Origin: Planctomycetaceae bacterium UBA4732
GTDB lineage: Bacteria; Planctomycetota; Planctomycetia; Gemmatales; Gemmataceae
Direction of reading: 5' to 3'
DNA: 9,848 nt
NCBI GenBank assembly: GCA_002404095.1
Contig: DHJA01000021.1
Span: forward strand, 11,426-21,273
In this document: positions 1-6,755 of the stretch, piece by piece
Layout: each line of letters starts with the position of its first letter
Position numbering within the stretch: position 1 is the stretch's first letter
Notes under the pieces: model-generated
Told to the model about the DNA's origin: nothing
Database searches by the model: none
Seen by the model: only the letters and a program-made list of their open reading frames with translations
Program-made: the position numbers and the translations under genes

Positions 1-108
1 TTCGTAAGTCCCCTGCCAGTAAAAGGTAGCCGCATTCGCCAGAATGCGGGTCGTCGCACCCGCATTCTGGCGAATGCGGCTACGAGTCAGTGGCGAAGGA
101 CTTACGAA
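1..108. repeat. 108-bp concentric palindromic element (MITE/REP-like)
   Basis: Three nested symmetries share one axis near 54.5. The outer arms 1-11 (TTCGTAAGTCC) and 98-108 are perfect 11-bp inverted repeats. The inner arms 26-51 and 58-83 are perfect 26-bp inverted repeats around the 6-nt centre CGTCGC. Each inner arm is itself a small hairpin: CCGCATTC at 30-37 pairs with GAATGCGG at 42-49, and the same pairing recurs at 60-67 with 72-79. The stretches between inner and outer arms (12-25 and 84-97) match only partly. Transcribed, it could fold as one long stem; as DNA it could form a cruciform. There is no ORF inside. The layout fits a non-autonomous mobile palindrome or a dispersed REP-type repeat lying 85 bp before the TPR-CHAT gene. 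The left end coincides with the window edge, so the element may extend further. A role as an upstream gene's terminator is also possible. Confidence 0.8.
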
Positions 109-193
109 ATGGTCATCTAGGTGAGTTCGAGACGGGCGGGGGTGGGGTTCAGGTTCAACTTCTCAAGATGTCTGAAGTTAGAGGAGCAATGTC

Positions 194-2638
194 ATGATGC
201 GAACGGTTGGCCGGTTCGGTTGGTTGCTTGCGGCGGTGCTGATTGGCTGCGTCCTGAGCGCCAACCCGTGTCGGGCTAAAGACGACGACAAGGCGGCGCT
301 GCTCGCCGCTTTTGCCAGAGGAAATGCGCTCTATGGCGAAGGGAAGTATGAGGAGGCGGCCGCTTCTTACGAGGCGGCTCTCGAATTGGCATCAGGGGTG
401 TTCGGGACGAATAGCTTAAACACGGCTACCATCCTCAACAACCTGGCAGCGCTGTACGACGACATGGGCCAGTACGCCAAGGCGGAGCCGCTCTACCGCC
501 GCGCCCTGCGGATCCGGGAAGACAAGCTCGGCAAGGACCATCCCGACGCGGCCCAATGCCTCAACAACATGGCGAACCTGTACGACCACATGGGCCAATA
601 CGCCAAGGCGGAGCCGCTCTACCAACGCAGCCTCAAAATCCGTGAAGACAAACTCGGCAAGGACCACCCCGACCTAGCCGACAGCCTCAACAATCTGGCG
701 AACCTGTACTACGACATGGGCCAGTACGCCAAGGCGGAGCCGCTCTACCAACGCAGCCTCAAAATCCGTGAAGACAAGCTCGGCAAGGAACACCCCGACG
801 TAGCCCGGAGCCTCCACAACCTGGCGGCCCTGTACCAGCAAATGGGCCAGTACGCCAAGGCGGAGCCGTCCTACCAACGCAGCCTCAAAATCTATGAAGA
901 CAAGCTCGGCAAGGACCACCCCGACGTGGCCGCAAGCCTTAACAACCTGGCGAACTTATTTGCAGAACAAGGGCGTTGGAAAGAGGCGGCGGACGCGGCC
1001 GACCAAGAGCGCCGCATCGTCCGCCGCCATGTTACGCGCGTCCTCCCCGTCCTATCTGAAAAGGAGCAGCTCGCCTTCCTGGAGCACAAGGATGCGGTGT
1101 TTTTCCACGTCGCGGAGTCACTCGCCCTCAGCCGGCGCGAGGACGCAACCACAGCGGCGCAGTCGGCCGGCTGGCTGCTTAACGGTAAGGCGGTGGCTCA
1201 AGAGGCCCTGGCCCAGCGCGTCCTGGCGGCCCTGGACGCCCGCGACCACGCCGCGCGCTTGGGCAAGGCCAGCGCCCCATCCTCGCGCGCCGAGCCGTGG
1301 GTGGAATTGGCCGAGGTCCGCAAGGCACTGCCCGCTGACGCCGTCCTCATCGAAATCAGCAAGTTTCAGGTAGCCAACTTCGATCCCAAAGCAAAGGGCA
1401 ACCCTTGGCTGGGCTACCGCTACGCCGCCTGGGTCATCACGGCCGAGGGCGACGTGCATGTCGTAGACCTGGGACCGGCCGCCGCCATTGAGGACGCCGT
1501 CAATGACGTGCGCCAGGCGTTGAAAGAAGCCCAAGGTTCGCCCAAGAATCCCAGCACCATCGTGCAGGACGGCGAGCCCGACGCGGAGAAGGCAATGCTC
1601 AAACCGTTGGCGGCATTGTCGAAGCTGGTGCTGGAACCGCTGGCCGAACACATCGATTCCAAGAAGCGCTGGTACATCAGCCCCGACGCCTCGCTGTGGC
1701 TGATCCCGTGGGCGGCGCTGCCGTTGAAAGACGGCCGCTACGCCGTCGAGGTTCACACCATCAGCTACCTCGTCAGCGGCCGCGACCTGGTCGCCGTCCC
1801 GTCGAAGGCCAAGCCGGGCCGGCCGCGTATGATGGCCGACCCCGACTATGACCTTGGCGTGGCCGAGGCCCGCACTGCTACTAAGGACCTGGTTGGCAAG
1901 GCCGCAGCGCCGGATCCGTCCCTACGCGCCGTGTCCCCTTCACTGGGGCGGATGCAGGCGCCACGGCTCCCCGGCACGGCTGTGGAAGCGAAGTCGATCC
2001 AGCCGGCGTTAGAGAAGTACGCCGGCGAGGAAGCATGGCTCTACCAGCAGGACAAAGCCCTGGAAGGCGTCTTCAAGACCTTTCGCGGCCCGCGCGTGCT
2101 GGTCCTCAGCACTCACGGCTTCTTCCTTGAAGATCAGGTGGTTGCGCCCTCCGACAGGATCGGTACGGAGGAGAAACGTCCGGCCCTGGACAAGGAAGGT
2201 AAGCCCTTGGAGAATCCGCTGTTGCGTTGCGGCTTGCTGCTGGCCGGGTGCAACAACCGCGACCAAGCCAAGGAAGGCGACGAGGACGGCGTACTAACCG
2301 GTCTTGAGGTGGCTGGCACGGATTTACGCGGCACCGAGTTGGTGGTGTTGTCGGCATGCGAGACCGGGCTGGGCGAAGTGCATAACGGCGAAGGCGTGGC
2401 CGGACTGCGTCAGGCGTTCCAACTGGCGGGAGCGCGAGCGGTGGCCGCTACCTTATGGCAGATACCCGACCGCGAGTCGGCCAAGCTCATGGGCGATTTC
2501 TTCGCCAATCTGGGCGACGGCAAGCCCAAGGCGGAGGCGTTGCGCGAAGCTCAATTGGCGATGATCCAGTCACGGCGCGAGAAGAACGCCGCCGCCCATC
2601 CGTTCTTCTGGGCCGCCTATACGCTTACCGGACAGTAG
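194..2638 (+). CDS. Exported TPR-CHAT domain protein (caspase-like clan CD peptidase fold)
   Basis: This is an 814-residue protein. Residues 1-28 form an export signal: basic MMRTVGR, then a short hydrophobic stretch. LIGC at 16-19 resembles a lipobox; cleavage after CRA (about residue 28) is the alternative. Residues 41-70 look like one divergent TPR. They are followed by four 42-residue TPR units, with MGQYAKAEP starting at residues 91, 133, 175 and 217, and a degenerate fifth (about 244-278). A linker leads to the CHAT domain in the C-terminal half, with the predicted dyad His641 (LSTHGFF) and Cys722 (LSACETG) and a typical ending (HPFFWAAYTLTG). CHAT domains are caspase-related and many are proteases; TPRs usually bind partner proteins. 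The ATG at 194 is preceded by AGAGGAG (180-186) at a good distance. An ATG at 189 hits a stop at once. Both catalytic residues are present, so the enzyme is probably active. Substrate unknown. The next plus-strand gene starts 144 nt later. Confidence 0.93.
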   Translation: MMRTVGRFGWLLAAVLIGCVLSANPCRAKDDDKAALLAAFARGNALYGEGKYEEAAASYEAALELASGVFGTNSLNTATILNNLAALYDDMGQYAKAEPLYRRALRIREDKLGKDHPDAAQCLNNMANLYDHMGQYAKAEPLYQRSLKIREDKLGKDHPDLADSLNNLANLYYDMGQYAKAEPLYQRSLKIREDKLGKEHPDVARSLHNLAALYQQMGQYAKAEPSYQRSLKIYEDKLGKDHPDVAASLNNLANLFAEQGRWKEAADAADQERRIVRRHVTRVLPVLSEKEQLAFLEHKDAVFFHVAESLALSRREDATTAAQSAGWLLNGKAVAQEALAQRVLAALDARDHAARLGKASAPSSRAEPWVELAEVRKALPADAVLIEISKFQVANFDPKAKGNPWLGYRYAAWVITAEGDVHVVDLGPAAAIEDAVNDVRQALKEAQGSPKNPSTIVQDGEPDAEKAMLKPLAALSKLVLEPLAEHIDSKKRWYISPDASLWLIPWAALPLKDGRYAVEVHTISYLVSGRDLVAVPSKAKPGRPRMMADPDYDLGVAEARTATKDLVGKAAAPDPSLRAVSPSLGRMQAPRLPGTAVEAKSIQPALEKYAGEEAWLYQQDKALEGVFKTFRGPRVLVLSTHGFFLEDQVVAPSDRIGTEEKRPALDKEGKPLENPLLRCGLLLAGCNNRDQAKEGDEDGVLTGLEVAGTDLRGTELVVLSACETGLGEVHNGEGVAGLRQAFQLAGARAVAATLWQIPDRESAKLMGDFFANLGDGKPKAEALREAQLAMIQSRREKNAAAHPFFWAAYTLTGQ
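422..947 (+). repeat. 126-bp tandem repeats encoding TPR units
   Basis: Inside the TPR-CHAT gene, the ATGGGCCA(G/A)TACGCCAAGG block recurs at 464, 590, 716 and 842, an exact 126-bp (42-codon) period. The units agree closely at DNA level, including synonymous positions; those beginning at 590 and 716 are the most alike. This suggests recent duplication or gene conversion, so repeat number may vary between strains. The outermost copies are more diverged. Confidence 0.85.
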
Positions 2639-2679
2639 CAAGTGAAATAGGGAACCACGGCGCTGTACGCTTTCGGAAC

Positions 2680-2733
2680 GTCCGGAGGCGCGACAACCGC
2701 CAGCAGTCGCTGTCGCCTCCACGGCGGCCGGAC
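2680..2733 (+). other. Imperfect hairpin in the TPR-CHAT / Tyr-rich intergenic gap
   Basis: GTCCGG (2680-2685) mirrors CCGGAC (2728-2733). Inside them, GGAGGCGCGACA (2684-2695) pairs with TGTCGCCTCC (2711-2720) if two bases bulge out. The two pairings overlap by two bases, so they are alternatives in part. No T-run follows, so it is not a classical intrinsic terminator. It may be an mRNA processing or attenuation structure, or chance pairing in GC-rich DNA. Confidence 0.3.
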
Positions 2734-2782
2734 TTCCCGGCGTCGCGGATCGACCGCAATTCTTTACGAGGAGAACCGTCCG

Positions 2783-3244
2783 ATGAAGCTCCGCATTGTC
2801 TCAATCGTCGCCGGCCTGACGCTGATCGCCGCCGGCGTGACGGTGTCGGGTTCCTACTCGGCACCCAGGCAGTATTACTCCGGCTGGAACAAAAGCCCCA
2901 AGCATTCGTACTACTACCGGGAGTACTACTACAAACCGGCCGATGACTACGCCGGCTACAAGCATCAGTATGTGATGTACTACCCGGAGAAGCCGAAGCA
3001 CTACTACTACTACAACCCGTACCAAAAAACCTATTGGGGCCGCTGCCCCGTCCAGACCAACGGCAAGGGCCAGTACTCCGAACTGGCTGAAAAGGACCGC
3101 AAAGCCTCCCTGAGCGACATCCCGGAGGAAGCGTTTCCGGCCCCCGGCGCCATGCCGCACGTTCCTGGTGCGATAGACGGCGTGGCGATGGACCTTCCGC
3201 CGGACAACCTGCCTCCGGAGGGTTCGCCGGCCGAGGCTCCGTGA
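2783..3244 (+). CDS. Secreted tyrosine-rich hypothetical protein
   Basis: This is a 153-residue protein of unknown function. Residues 1 to about 26 form a Sec signal peptide (MKLRIVSIVAGLTLIAAG core, then a small-residue stretch ending SYSA). The mature N-terminal half is extremely Tyr-rich (21 Tyr in all), with runs such as SYYYREYYYKP, YVMYYPEKPKHYYYYNPY and TYWGRCP. The C-terminal half is acidic and Pro-rich (SDIPEEAFPAPGAMP, then LPPDNLPPEGSPAEAP) and looks unstructured. The start is supported by AGGAG at 2769-2773, nine bases before the ATG. The conserved look of the Tyr/Trp block followed by ELAEKDRK suggests a real family rather than a random ORF, and I believe similar small proteins occur in planctomycetes; that is recollection, not a search. 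It may be a cell-surface or wall component. It lies on the same strand as the TPR-CHAT gene and ends at a hairpin. Confidence 0.82.
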   Translation: MKLRIVSIVAGLTLIAAGVTVSGSYSAPRQYYSGWNKSPKHSYYYREYYYKPADDYAGYKHQYVMYYPEKPKHYYYYNPYQKTYWGRCPVQTNGKGQYSELAEKDRKASLSDIPEEAFPAPGAMPHVPGAIDGVAMDLPPDNLPPEGSPAEAP

Positions 3245-3256
3245 CGGGCGGCAGAC

Positions 3257-3300
3257 GCGCGGCCCCGTATCTCGGCCGCGGCCGGGATGCGGGGTCGCGT
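3257..3300 (+). terminator. GC-rich hairpin terminator after the Tyr-rich gene
   Basis: The arms 3259-3278 and 3279-3298 are complementary over 20 positions. The only three non-Watson-Crick positions become G-U pairs in RNA, and the stem extends one or two pairs outward. The central CGCG would form the loop. Downstream on the plus strand the DNA is T-rich but interrupted (TTTCT, then TTCTTTT at about 3312-3318). It starts 12 nt after the Tyr-rich gene's stop and sits between convergent genes, so it may also stop minus-strand transcripts, although no T-run follows on that side. Confidence 0.55.
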
Positions 3301-3343
3301 TTCTAACGTCGTTCTTTTGGCGAAATATCGTTTTTCATCCACC

Positions 3344-4918
3344 CTAATCTTTTTCCCGCCGCTCCTGAATCGCCCAGAGATATTGTTGCGAGGCGACGTA
3401 GAGGACGCCGTTGGCGGCAATCGGCGTACTGTACATGGCCGACCCGAGCTGTTCCCTGCTCAGGACTTTGGCTTCTTTCCCAGCAGCCATTACCACGAAT
3501 TCCCTTTTAGTGCCGAAATAGAGTTTGCCGTCGGCCGCCAGGATGCTGCCCCAGATTTGGGCGCCGGTCTCGTAAACCCAGTAACGCTTACCCGAATCGG
3601 CATCCAGGCAATGGACCCTTCCGGCAATATCGGGAACATAGACCAAGCCGTCGGCAATCGTAGCCGAAGCGATGGTGCGATCCATGCCGTCGTAGGACCA
3701 GATCCGGCCCGTCTCGGTGATATCACCGGCCTTAGTGGCGTCGATGCAGTGGAGCATCCCTCGACCCCGGCCGTGCATCGGATCCTGACCGATGGCCACA
3801 TAGACGCGGTTATTGTGGAAGACTGGCGTGGCGATGATCTCACTGGGGCCGACGTAAAGACCATCGTCTTTGTTGGGGCTGAGCCTCCTGCGCCTATCGC
3901 CGTCCGTGTAGTGGATCGGCTTACCGTCGCGGAACTTGTACGATGACGGGTTGCAGTCATACGACCACGCCTTTTTCAGGTACACCGGCTTCTCGGGGAT
4001 GTTGTCGAGAGCCTCGAAGGCGTAGCATACGCCGTCCGCGCCGCCGAAGAAAATCAGAGTCTTGTCGCCTACCTTCCCCAGGGAAGGCGACGACCACTGG
4101 CAGTGAAAGAGCCGCGTACTGATCTTCTCGTTCTCGACGGCCAGCAGGCGGCCGGTTCGCTTGTCCAGTGCGACTAGGGCGGGCGCCTCGGGCGAGACGA
4201 TCTTCTCGTGCGACCTGTCCACGCCATTGGATGTGCCGACGTACAATACGTCGCCGTGGATTACCACGGAGCAACTGGCGGAGTCGTGCGGACTTACCTT
4301 GAGTTCGTCGATCAGGTCATATCGCCAAATCACCTTAGCATCGGCCGGCCGGCGATCCGCATCGGATGGCCGCCGCGCGGTCGGATTGGTCTGGCCGTGG
4401 ACGTCCAGGCATACCACCTCGTCGGCGCTGGTGACAACATAAACGCGATCTCCTTCCACGGTAGGTGAAGAGCAGGTGCCCAGTTCCTGATGATTAAAAT
4501 ACACGCCTGGCGGCAGGTCTATCCGTTTTGGTACGACCAGTTGCCACAGCAGTTTGCCGGTGGCTTCGTCCAGGCATTTCACGAGCCCGCCTTCGCCGGA
4601 CGAAGTGCGTGGGTCCGAGCTTACCGTCCGGCAGTCGGTGCCGACGAAGACGCGACCCCCGGCGACCGTCGGATTCCCATACGCATAGTTGCCCAGTCGG
4701 GCAGCCCACTTGACGTTCTTCGTGGCGGCGAGATCGATGCCAGAGGCGGCCGATGTCCTTTCGCCCGGGACAAACGAGTCGGGCAAGGATTTCTCATCCG
4801 AGACCATGTTGCGGCCGTCGGTACGCCCCCATTGCGTCCAGTCCCCGGCAAAAGCTGGCCAACCGCCAAGGTTAATGGCCATGCCCAAACAACACACGAA
4901 AATTGCGCGGTATTTCAT
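3344..4918 (-). CDS. Secreted PQQ-like beta-propeller repeat protein
   Basis: This is a 524-residue protein. Residues 1-24 are a signal peptide ending PAFA before GDWTQWG, so the protein is exported. The rest is a tandem series of PQQ-like propeller blades. Each has a small-hydrophobic strand followed by a G-x-(V/L)-Y-V strand and often a C-L-D or A-L-D turn: NPTVAGGRVFVGT, SSPTVEGDRVYVV, SVVIHGDVLYVGT, ATPVFHNNRVYVA, SATIADGLVYVPD, GSILAADGKLYFGT and TPIAANGVLYVAS. About seven or eight blades are visible, consistent with a full propeller. I see no dehydrogenase active-site signature, so an enzyme role is not supported. Such proteins are abundant in planctomycetes and usually act as exported binding or scaffold proteins. 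Start: AGGAGG at 4928-4933 lies just upstream of the ATG. The gene is intact and converges on the Tyr-rich gene. Its upstream gap is long, so it may have its own promoter. Confidence 0.9.
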   Translation of the reverse strand: MKYRAIFVCCLGMAINLGGWPAFAGDWTQWGRTDGRNMVSDEKSLPDSFVPGERTSAASGIDLAATKNVKWAARLGNYAYGNPTVAGGRVFVGTDCRTVSSDPRTSSGEGGLVKCLDEATGKLLWQLVVPKRIDLPPGVYFNHQELGTCSSPTVEGDRVYVVTSADEVVCLDVHGQTNPTARRPSDADRRPADAKVIWRYDLIDELKVSPHDSASCSVVIHGDVLYVGTSNGVDRSHEKIVSPEAPALVALDKRTGRLLAVENEKISTRLFHCQWSSPSLGKVGDKTLIFFGGADGVCYAFEALDNIPEKPVYLKKAWSYDCNPSSYKFRDGKPIHYTDGDRRRRLSPNKDDGLYVGPSEIIATPVFHNNRVYVAIGQDPMHGRGRGMLHCIDATKAGDITETGRIWSYDGMDRTIASATIADGLVYVPDIAGRVHCLDADSGKRYWVYETGAQIWGSILAADGKLYFGTKREFVVMAAGKEAKVLSREQLGSAMYSTPIAANGVLYVASQQYLWAIQERREKD

Positions 4919-5169
4919 TATGGAGAGCCTCCTCGAATCGGTCGGAGTTCAGACATGGCCGGCCGCCTGAAAACCTGGTGCATGGATGTTCCATCGGGCC
5001 TTGCCTATTCGCCGCGCCCCGCGACGGCCAGACGGCCCGTGTATAGAGTATACCGCCTGCGGATTAAATGCTGATGAGATCGGCTTCGTGTCGAGCGATC
5101 AAGCCCAACCGGCCGGCCGGCCGCGCCCGGCGGCTGCGTCAGTGAAAAGGACTGCCGCTCCCAAAAGTG
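4919..5169 (-). other. Leader region upstream of the PQQ-like gene
   Basis: No convincing gene is seen in this stretch. It contains the short dyad GTATA-GAG-TATAC (5041-5053). On the minus strand this includes TATACT, a five-of-six match to a -10 box, but no clear -35 box lies at the right distance. A GGCCGG-rich run at about 5110-5135 could form hairpins after the small upstream ORF. If transcription starts near the -10-like box, the PQQ-like gene has a leader of over 100 nt. No known riboswitch was recognised. Confidence 0.35.
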
Positions 5170-5262
5170 TTACCAACGGCTTGAACGGTTACCGGCTGCG
5201 AACGCCGGCAGGGCTGACGTAATGGTCAGCAAAGCGATCAGGGTGGAACGGACGGCTGACAT
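5170..5262 (-). CDS. Small ORF: 30-residue signal-peptide-like protein, possibly truncated
   Basis: An ATG at 5262 opens a 30-codon frame ending in TAA at 5170-5172. Nearly all of it is a textbook Sec signal peptide: MSAVRS, then LIALLTI, then SALPAFA, followed by only AAGNRSSRW or similar. A strong ribosome site GAGGAG (minus strand, 5269-5274) sits six bases before the ATG, and a plausible promoter lies at 5310-5338. That combination is unlikely by chance. The mature part is too short for a normal folded protein. A one-base shift near the cleavage site would give a different tail (PVTVQAVGNTFGSGSPFH, then stop), which looks more protein-like. It may therefore be a real tiny secreted peptide, a frameshifted small gene, or a remnant. 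It lies between the broken caspase/WD40 gene and the PQQ-like gene, on the same strand as both. Confidence 0.5.
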   Translation of the reverse strand: MSAVRSTLIALLTITSALPAFAAGNRSSRW

Positions 5263-5309
5263 ATTCGGCTCCTCGTCACGGAGACATTGCCTGAGCTACT
5301 CGCCAAGCC

Positions 5310-5338
5310 ATAGTAATCTTGCAAAACCTCTGTTGCAA
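5310..5338 (-). promoter_or_regulatory. Candidate sigma70-type promoter for the small signal-peptide ORF
   Basis: On the minus strand, TTGCAA (5333-5338; four of six to TTGACA) and TACTAT (5310-5315; four of six to TATAAT) are separated by exactly 17 bases. A start near 5303 would leave a leader of about 40 nt before the ATG at 5262. The region is AT-rich compared with its surroundings, which adds some support. Planctomycete promoters are poorly defined, so this is tentative. Confidence 0.35.
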
Positions 5339-5401
5339 ATAAAATCCAACAGACCGGCCGCTAGAGCTAGACAAACGTGGAACTCCTTCCTGCACGGTCC
5401 C

Positions 5402-6061
5402 TCATTTCTTTTGAACGCTGGCGGGCAGGTCGCCGACCTTGACCATCAACTCCTTCCCCACCGCCGACAGTTTATGCAGCGTCGCCATCTTGGCTCCGTC
5501 GGGGGACAAGGCGAAATCCCAGACGCGGTCCAGGCGCGTTGAGTCGGGCCGCTCCTTGCCAGTGGCCAGGTCGAAGAATTTCAGGTGGCTGGTATCTTCG
5601 TCGTACGATTTCAGCGGTGCGCCGTTGTATCGCACCACCACGGTCTTGCCGTCCGAACAAATGGCCATCCCACTGGATGCGTCTCCGGCCTTGATGGGGA
5701 CGGCCCATCGCTCCCGACCGGACGCCGTGTCCCAGACAGTAACCCGGTTCGTAAGGTCCATCAGTAGCAGCGACTTGCCGTCCGGGGTCAGCAAAAATCG
5801 GCCGTAGCCCGAGTCGAGCCAGAAGCGGTCCCCAACATGCGTGAGTTTATCCGCGCCCGCCCAGGAACATTGGAACAGCTTCTCGCCTTTGGCTGTGTCC
5901 CAGATCTCAAGATTCTTATCCCCGACGAGCCGAGCAAGCATCTTAGCGGACGCTGAAATCGCCAGGACGCGCGCAACCGTTTTTCCTCCCTTCGGGAAAA
6001 CAGGGAGATAGGCGCCTGTGCCGGCGTCCATCCGGTGGAGAACATTATCATCCACCCACAC
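5402..6061 (-). CDS. C-terminal fragment: WD40-like repeats
   Basis: This is the last open piece of the disrupted gene, 219 residues from a GTG with no clear ribosome site. The coding signal actually begins upstream in the same frame (RRPITFAADGSVVW). Repeats ending in LEIWDTAKGE, VTVWDTASGRE and LKFFDLATGKE, each followed by a strand such as ALSPDGAKMATL, mark propeller blades. It ends PASVQKK and a stop at 5402. A single-gene origin with the caspase part is supported by the continuous repeat pattern across the frame change. Confidence 0.5.
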   Translation of the reverse strand: MWVDDNVLHRMDAGTGAYLPVFPKGGKTVARVLAISASAKMLARLVGDKNLEIWDTAKGEKLFQCSWAGADKLTHVGDRFWLDSGYGRFLLTPDGKSLLLMDLTNRVTVWDTASGRERWAVPIKAGDASSGMAICSDGKTVVVRYNGAPLKSYDEDTSHLKFFDLATGKERPDSTRLDRVWDFALSPDGAKMATLHKLSAVGKELMVKVGDLPASVQKK

Positions 6062-6594
6062 GACAGAGCCGTCGGCGGCGAATGTGATGGGCCGGCGCTG
6101 AGGTTCTCCCGCTTCAATTTGACATCCGTTTTCACCTTGCCTGTGGCGAGGTCATACACTCGGATGTAGCTGACGCTCGTGTCGGGAGGATACCACCTGC
6201 TCACCACCAGTTTGCCGTCGAGGGAGATAGGGAGAATGAATTCGTAGTTCATCGCGCCGGGCCACTTGGCAATTTCTTTCTTGGAAGGTACGTCCCAGAC
6301 GCTGAATTGAAGGTCGTTGGTATCTTTGACAACCGTCATAAGCACCACCCTCTTGCGGTCCGGCGACACGGCACGGACATTGTTGGCGTAATTGTCCCCG
6401 CCGACCCGGAAGGAGTTGGCGCTCTCGACGAAGGAACTAAGGCTGGCCCGCTGGTGGCTCACGGTGACGATGGGAAGCAGCGCCGTGACCTCCTTCTTGT
6501 CCAGCCGGGCGGGCATCTGTTCGGTCTGAAACTTATCCTTTACGTATTTTGGAACGTGCGTCTTGGTGTAGATCTCCAACTCAGGCAGCACCAC
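5788..6594 (-). CDS. Middle fragment: EF-hand-like tail and first WD40-like repeats
   Basis: This piece is in frame with the caspase C-terminal part but separated from it by the TAG at 6628-6630. The genuine protein sequence runs from RGEADLDQDG to about VKTDVKLKRE near 6110. After that point this frame reads shadow sequence (SHSPPTALSCGW onward), because the real frame has moved by one base. The GTG at 6594 is only the first available start and has no clear ribosome site. It is unlikely to be a separate gene. Confidence 0.4.
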   Translation of the reverse strand: MVLPELEIYTKTHVPKYVKDKFQTEQMPARLDKKEVTALLPIVTVSHQRASLSSFVESANSFRVGGDNYANNVRAVSPDRKRVVLMTVVKDTNDLQFSVWDVPSKKEIAKWPGAMNYEFILPISLDGKLVVSRWYPPDTSVSYIRVYDLATGKVKTDVKLKRENLSAGPSHSPPTALSCGWMIMFSTGWTPAQAPISLFSRREEKRLRASWRFQRPLRCLLGSSGIRILRSGTQPKARSCSNVPGRARINSRMLGTASGSTRATADFC

Positions 6595-6755
6595 GACGCC
6601 GTCCTGGTCCAGGTCCGCCTCGCCGCGCTAGCCTTCGATCACGAAGTGGAAGAACACCCCGTGTTTCAGCTCCGGATCCTCGAAGGCCTTCTCCCCCGCC
6701 GAACAGCTGAAGAGTATGGCCGCGCCGCCCGGCCGCAGCTTCTCCGGGGGCCGCG

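Noticed and set aside
416..919. Two minus-strand ORFs with similar LVFTDFEAALVERLRLGVLAH proteins
   Set aside because: They are the antisense reading of the tandem TPR repeats; the similarity to each other comes from the 126-bp units, not from real genes.
1118..1756. 212-residue minus-strand ORF inside the TPR-CHAT gene
   Set aside because: It is antisense to a well-supported coding region in GC-rich DNA, with no domain or ribosome site.
194..2638. TPR-CHAT as part of a type III-E CRISPR (Craspase) locus
   Set aside because: No CRISPR repeats or Cas genes are present, and this protein carries an export signal unlike the cytoplasmic Craspase subunit.
3287..3946. 219-residue plus-strand ORF opposite the PQQ-like gene
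   Set aside because: It is a mirror of the propeller coding sequence; the PQQ-like frame has clear repeats, a signal peptide and a ribosome site.
4490..5074. 194-residue plus-strand ORF spanning the PQQ-like gene's start
   Set aside because: Mostly antisense to the signal peptide and first blades, low-complexity tail, no recognisable domain.
5222..5542. 106-residue plus-strand ORF in the gap before the WD40-like fragment
   Set aside because: No ribosome site or domain; it overlaps the better-supported minus-strand signal-peptide ORF and the end of the WD40-like gene.
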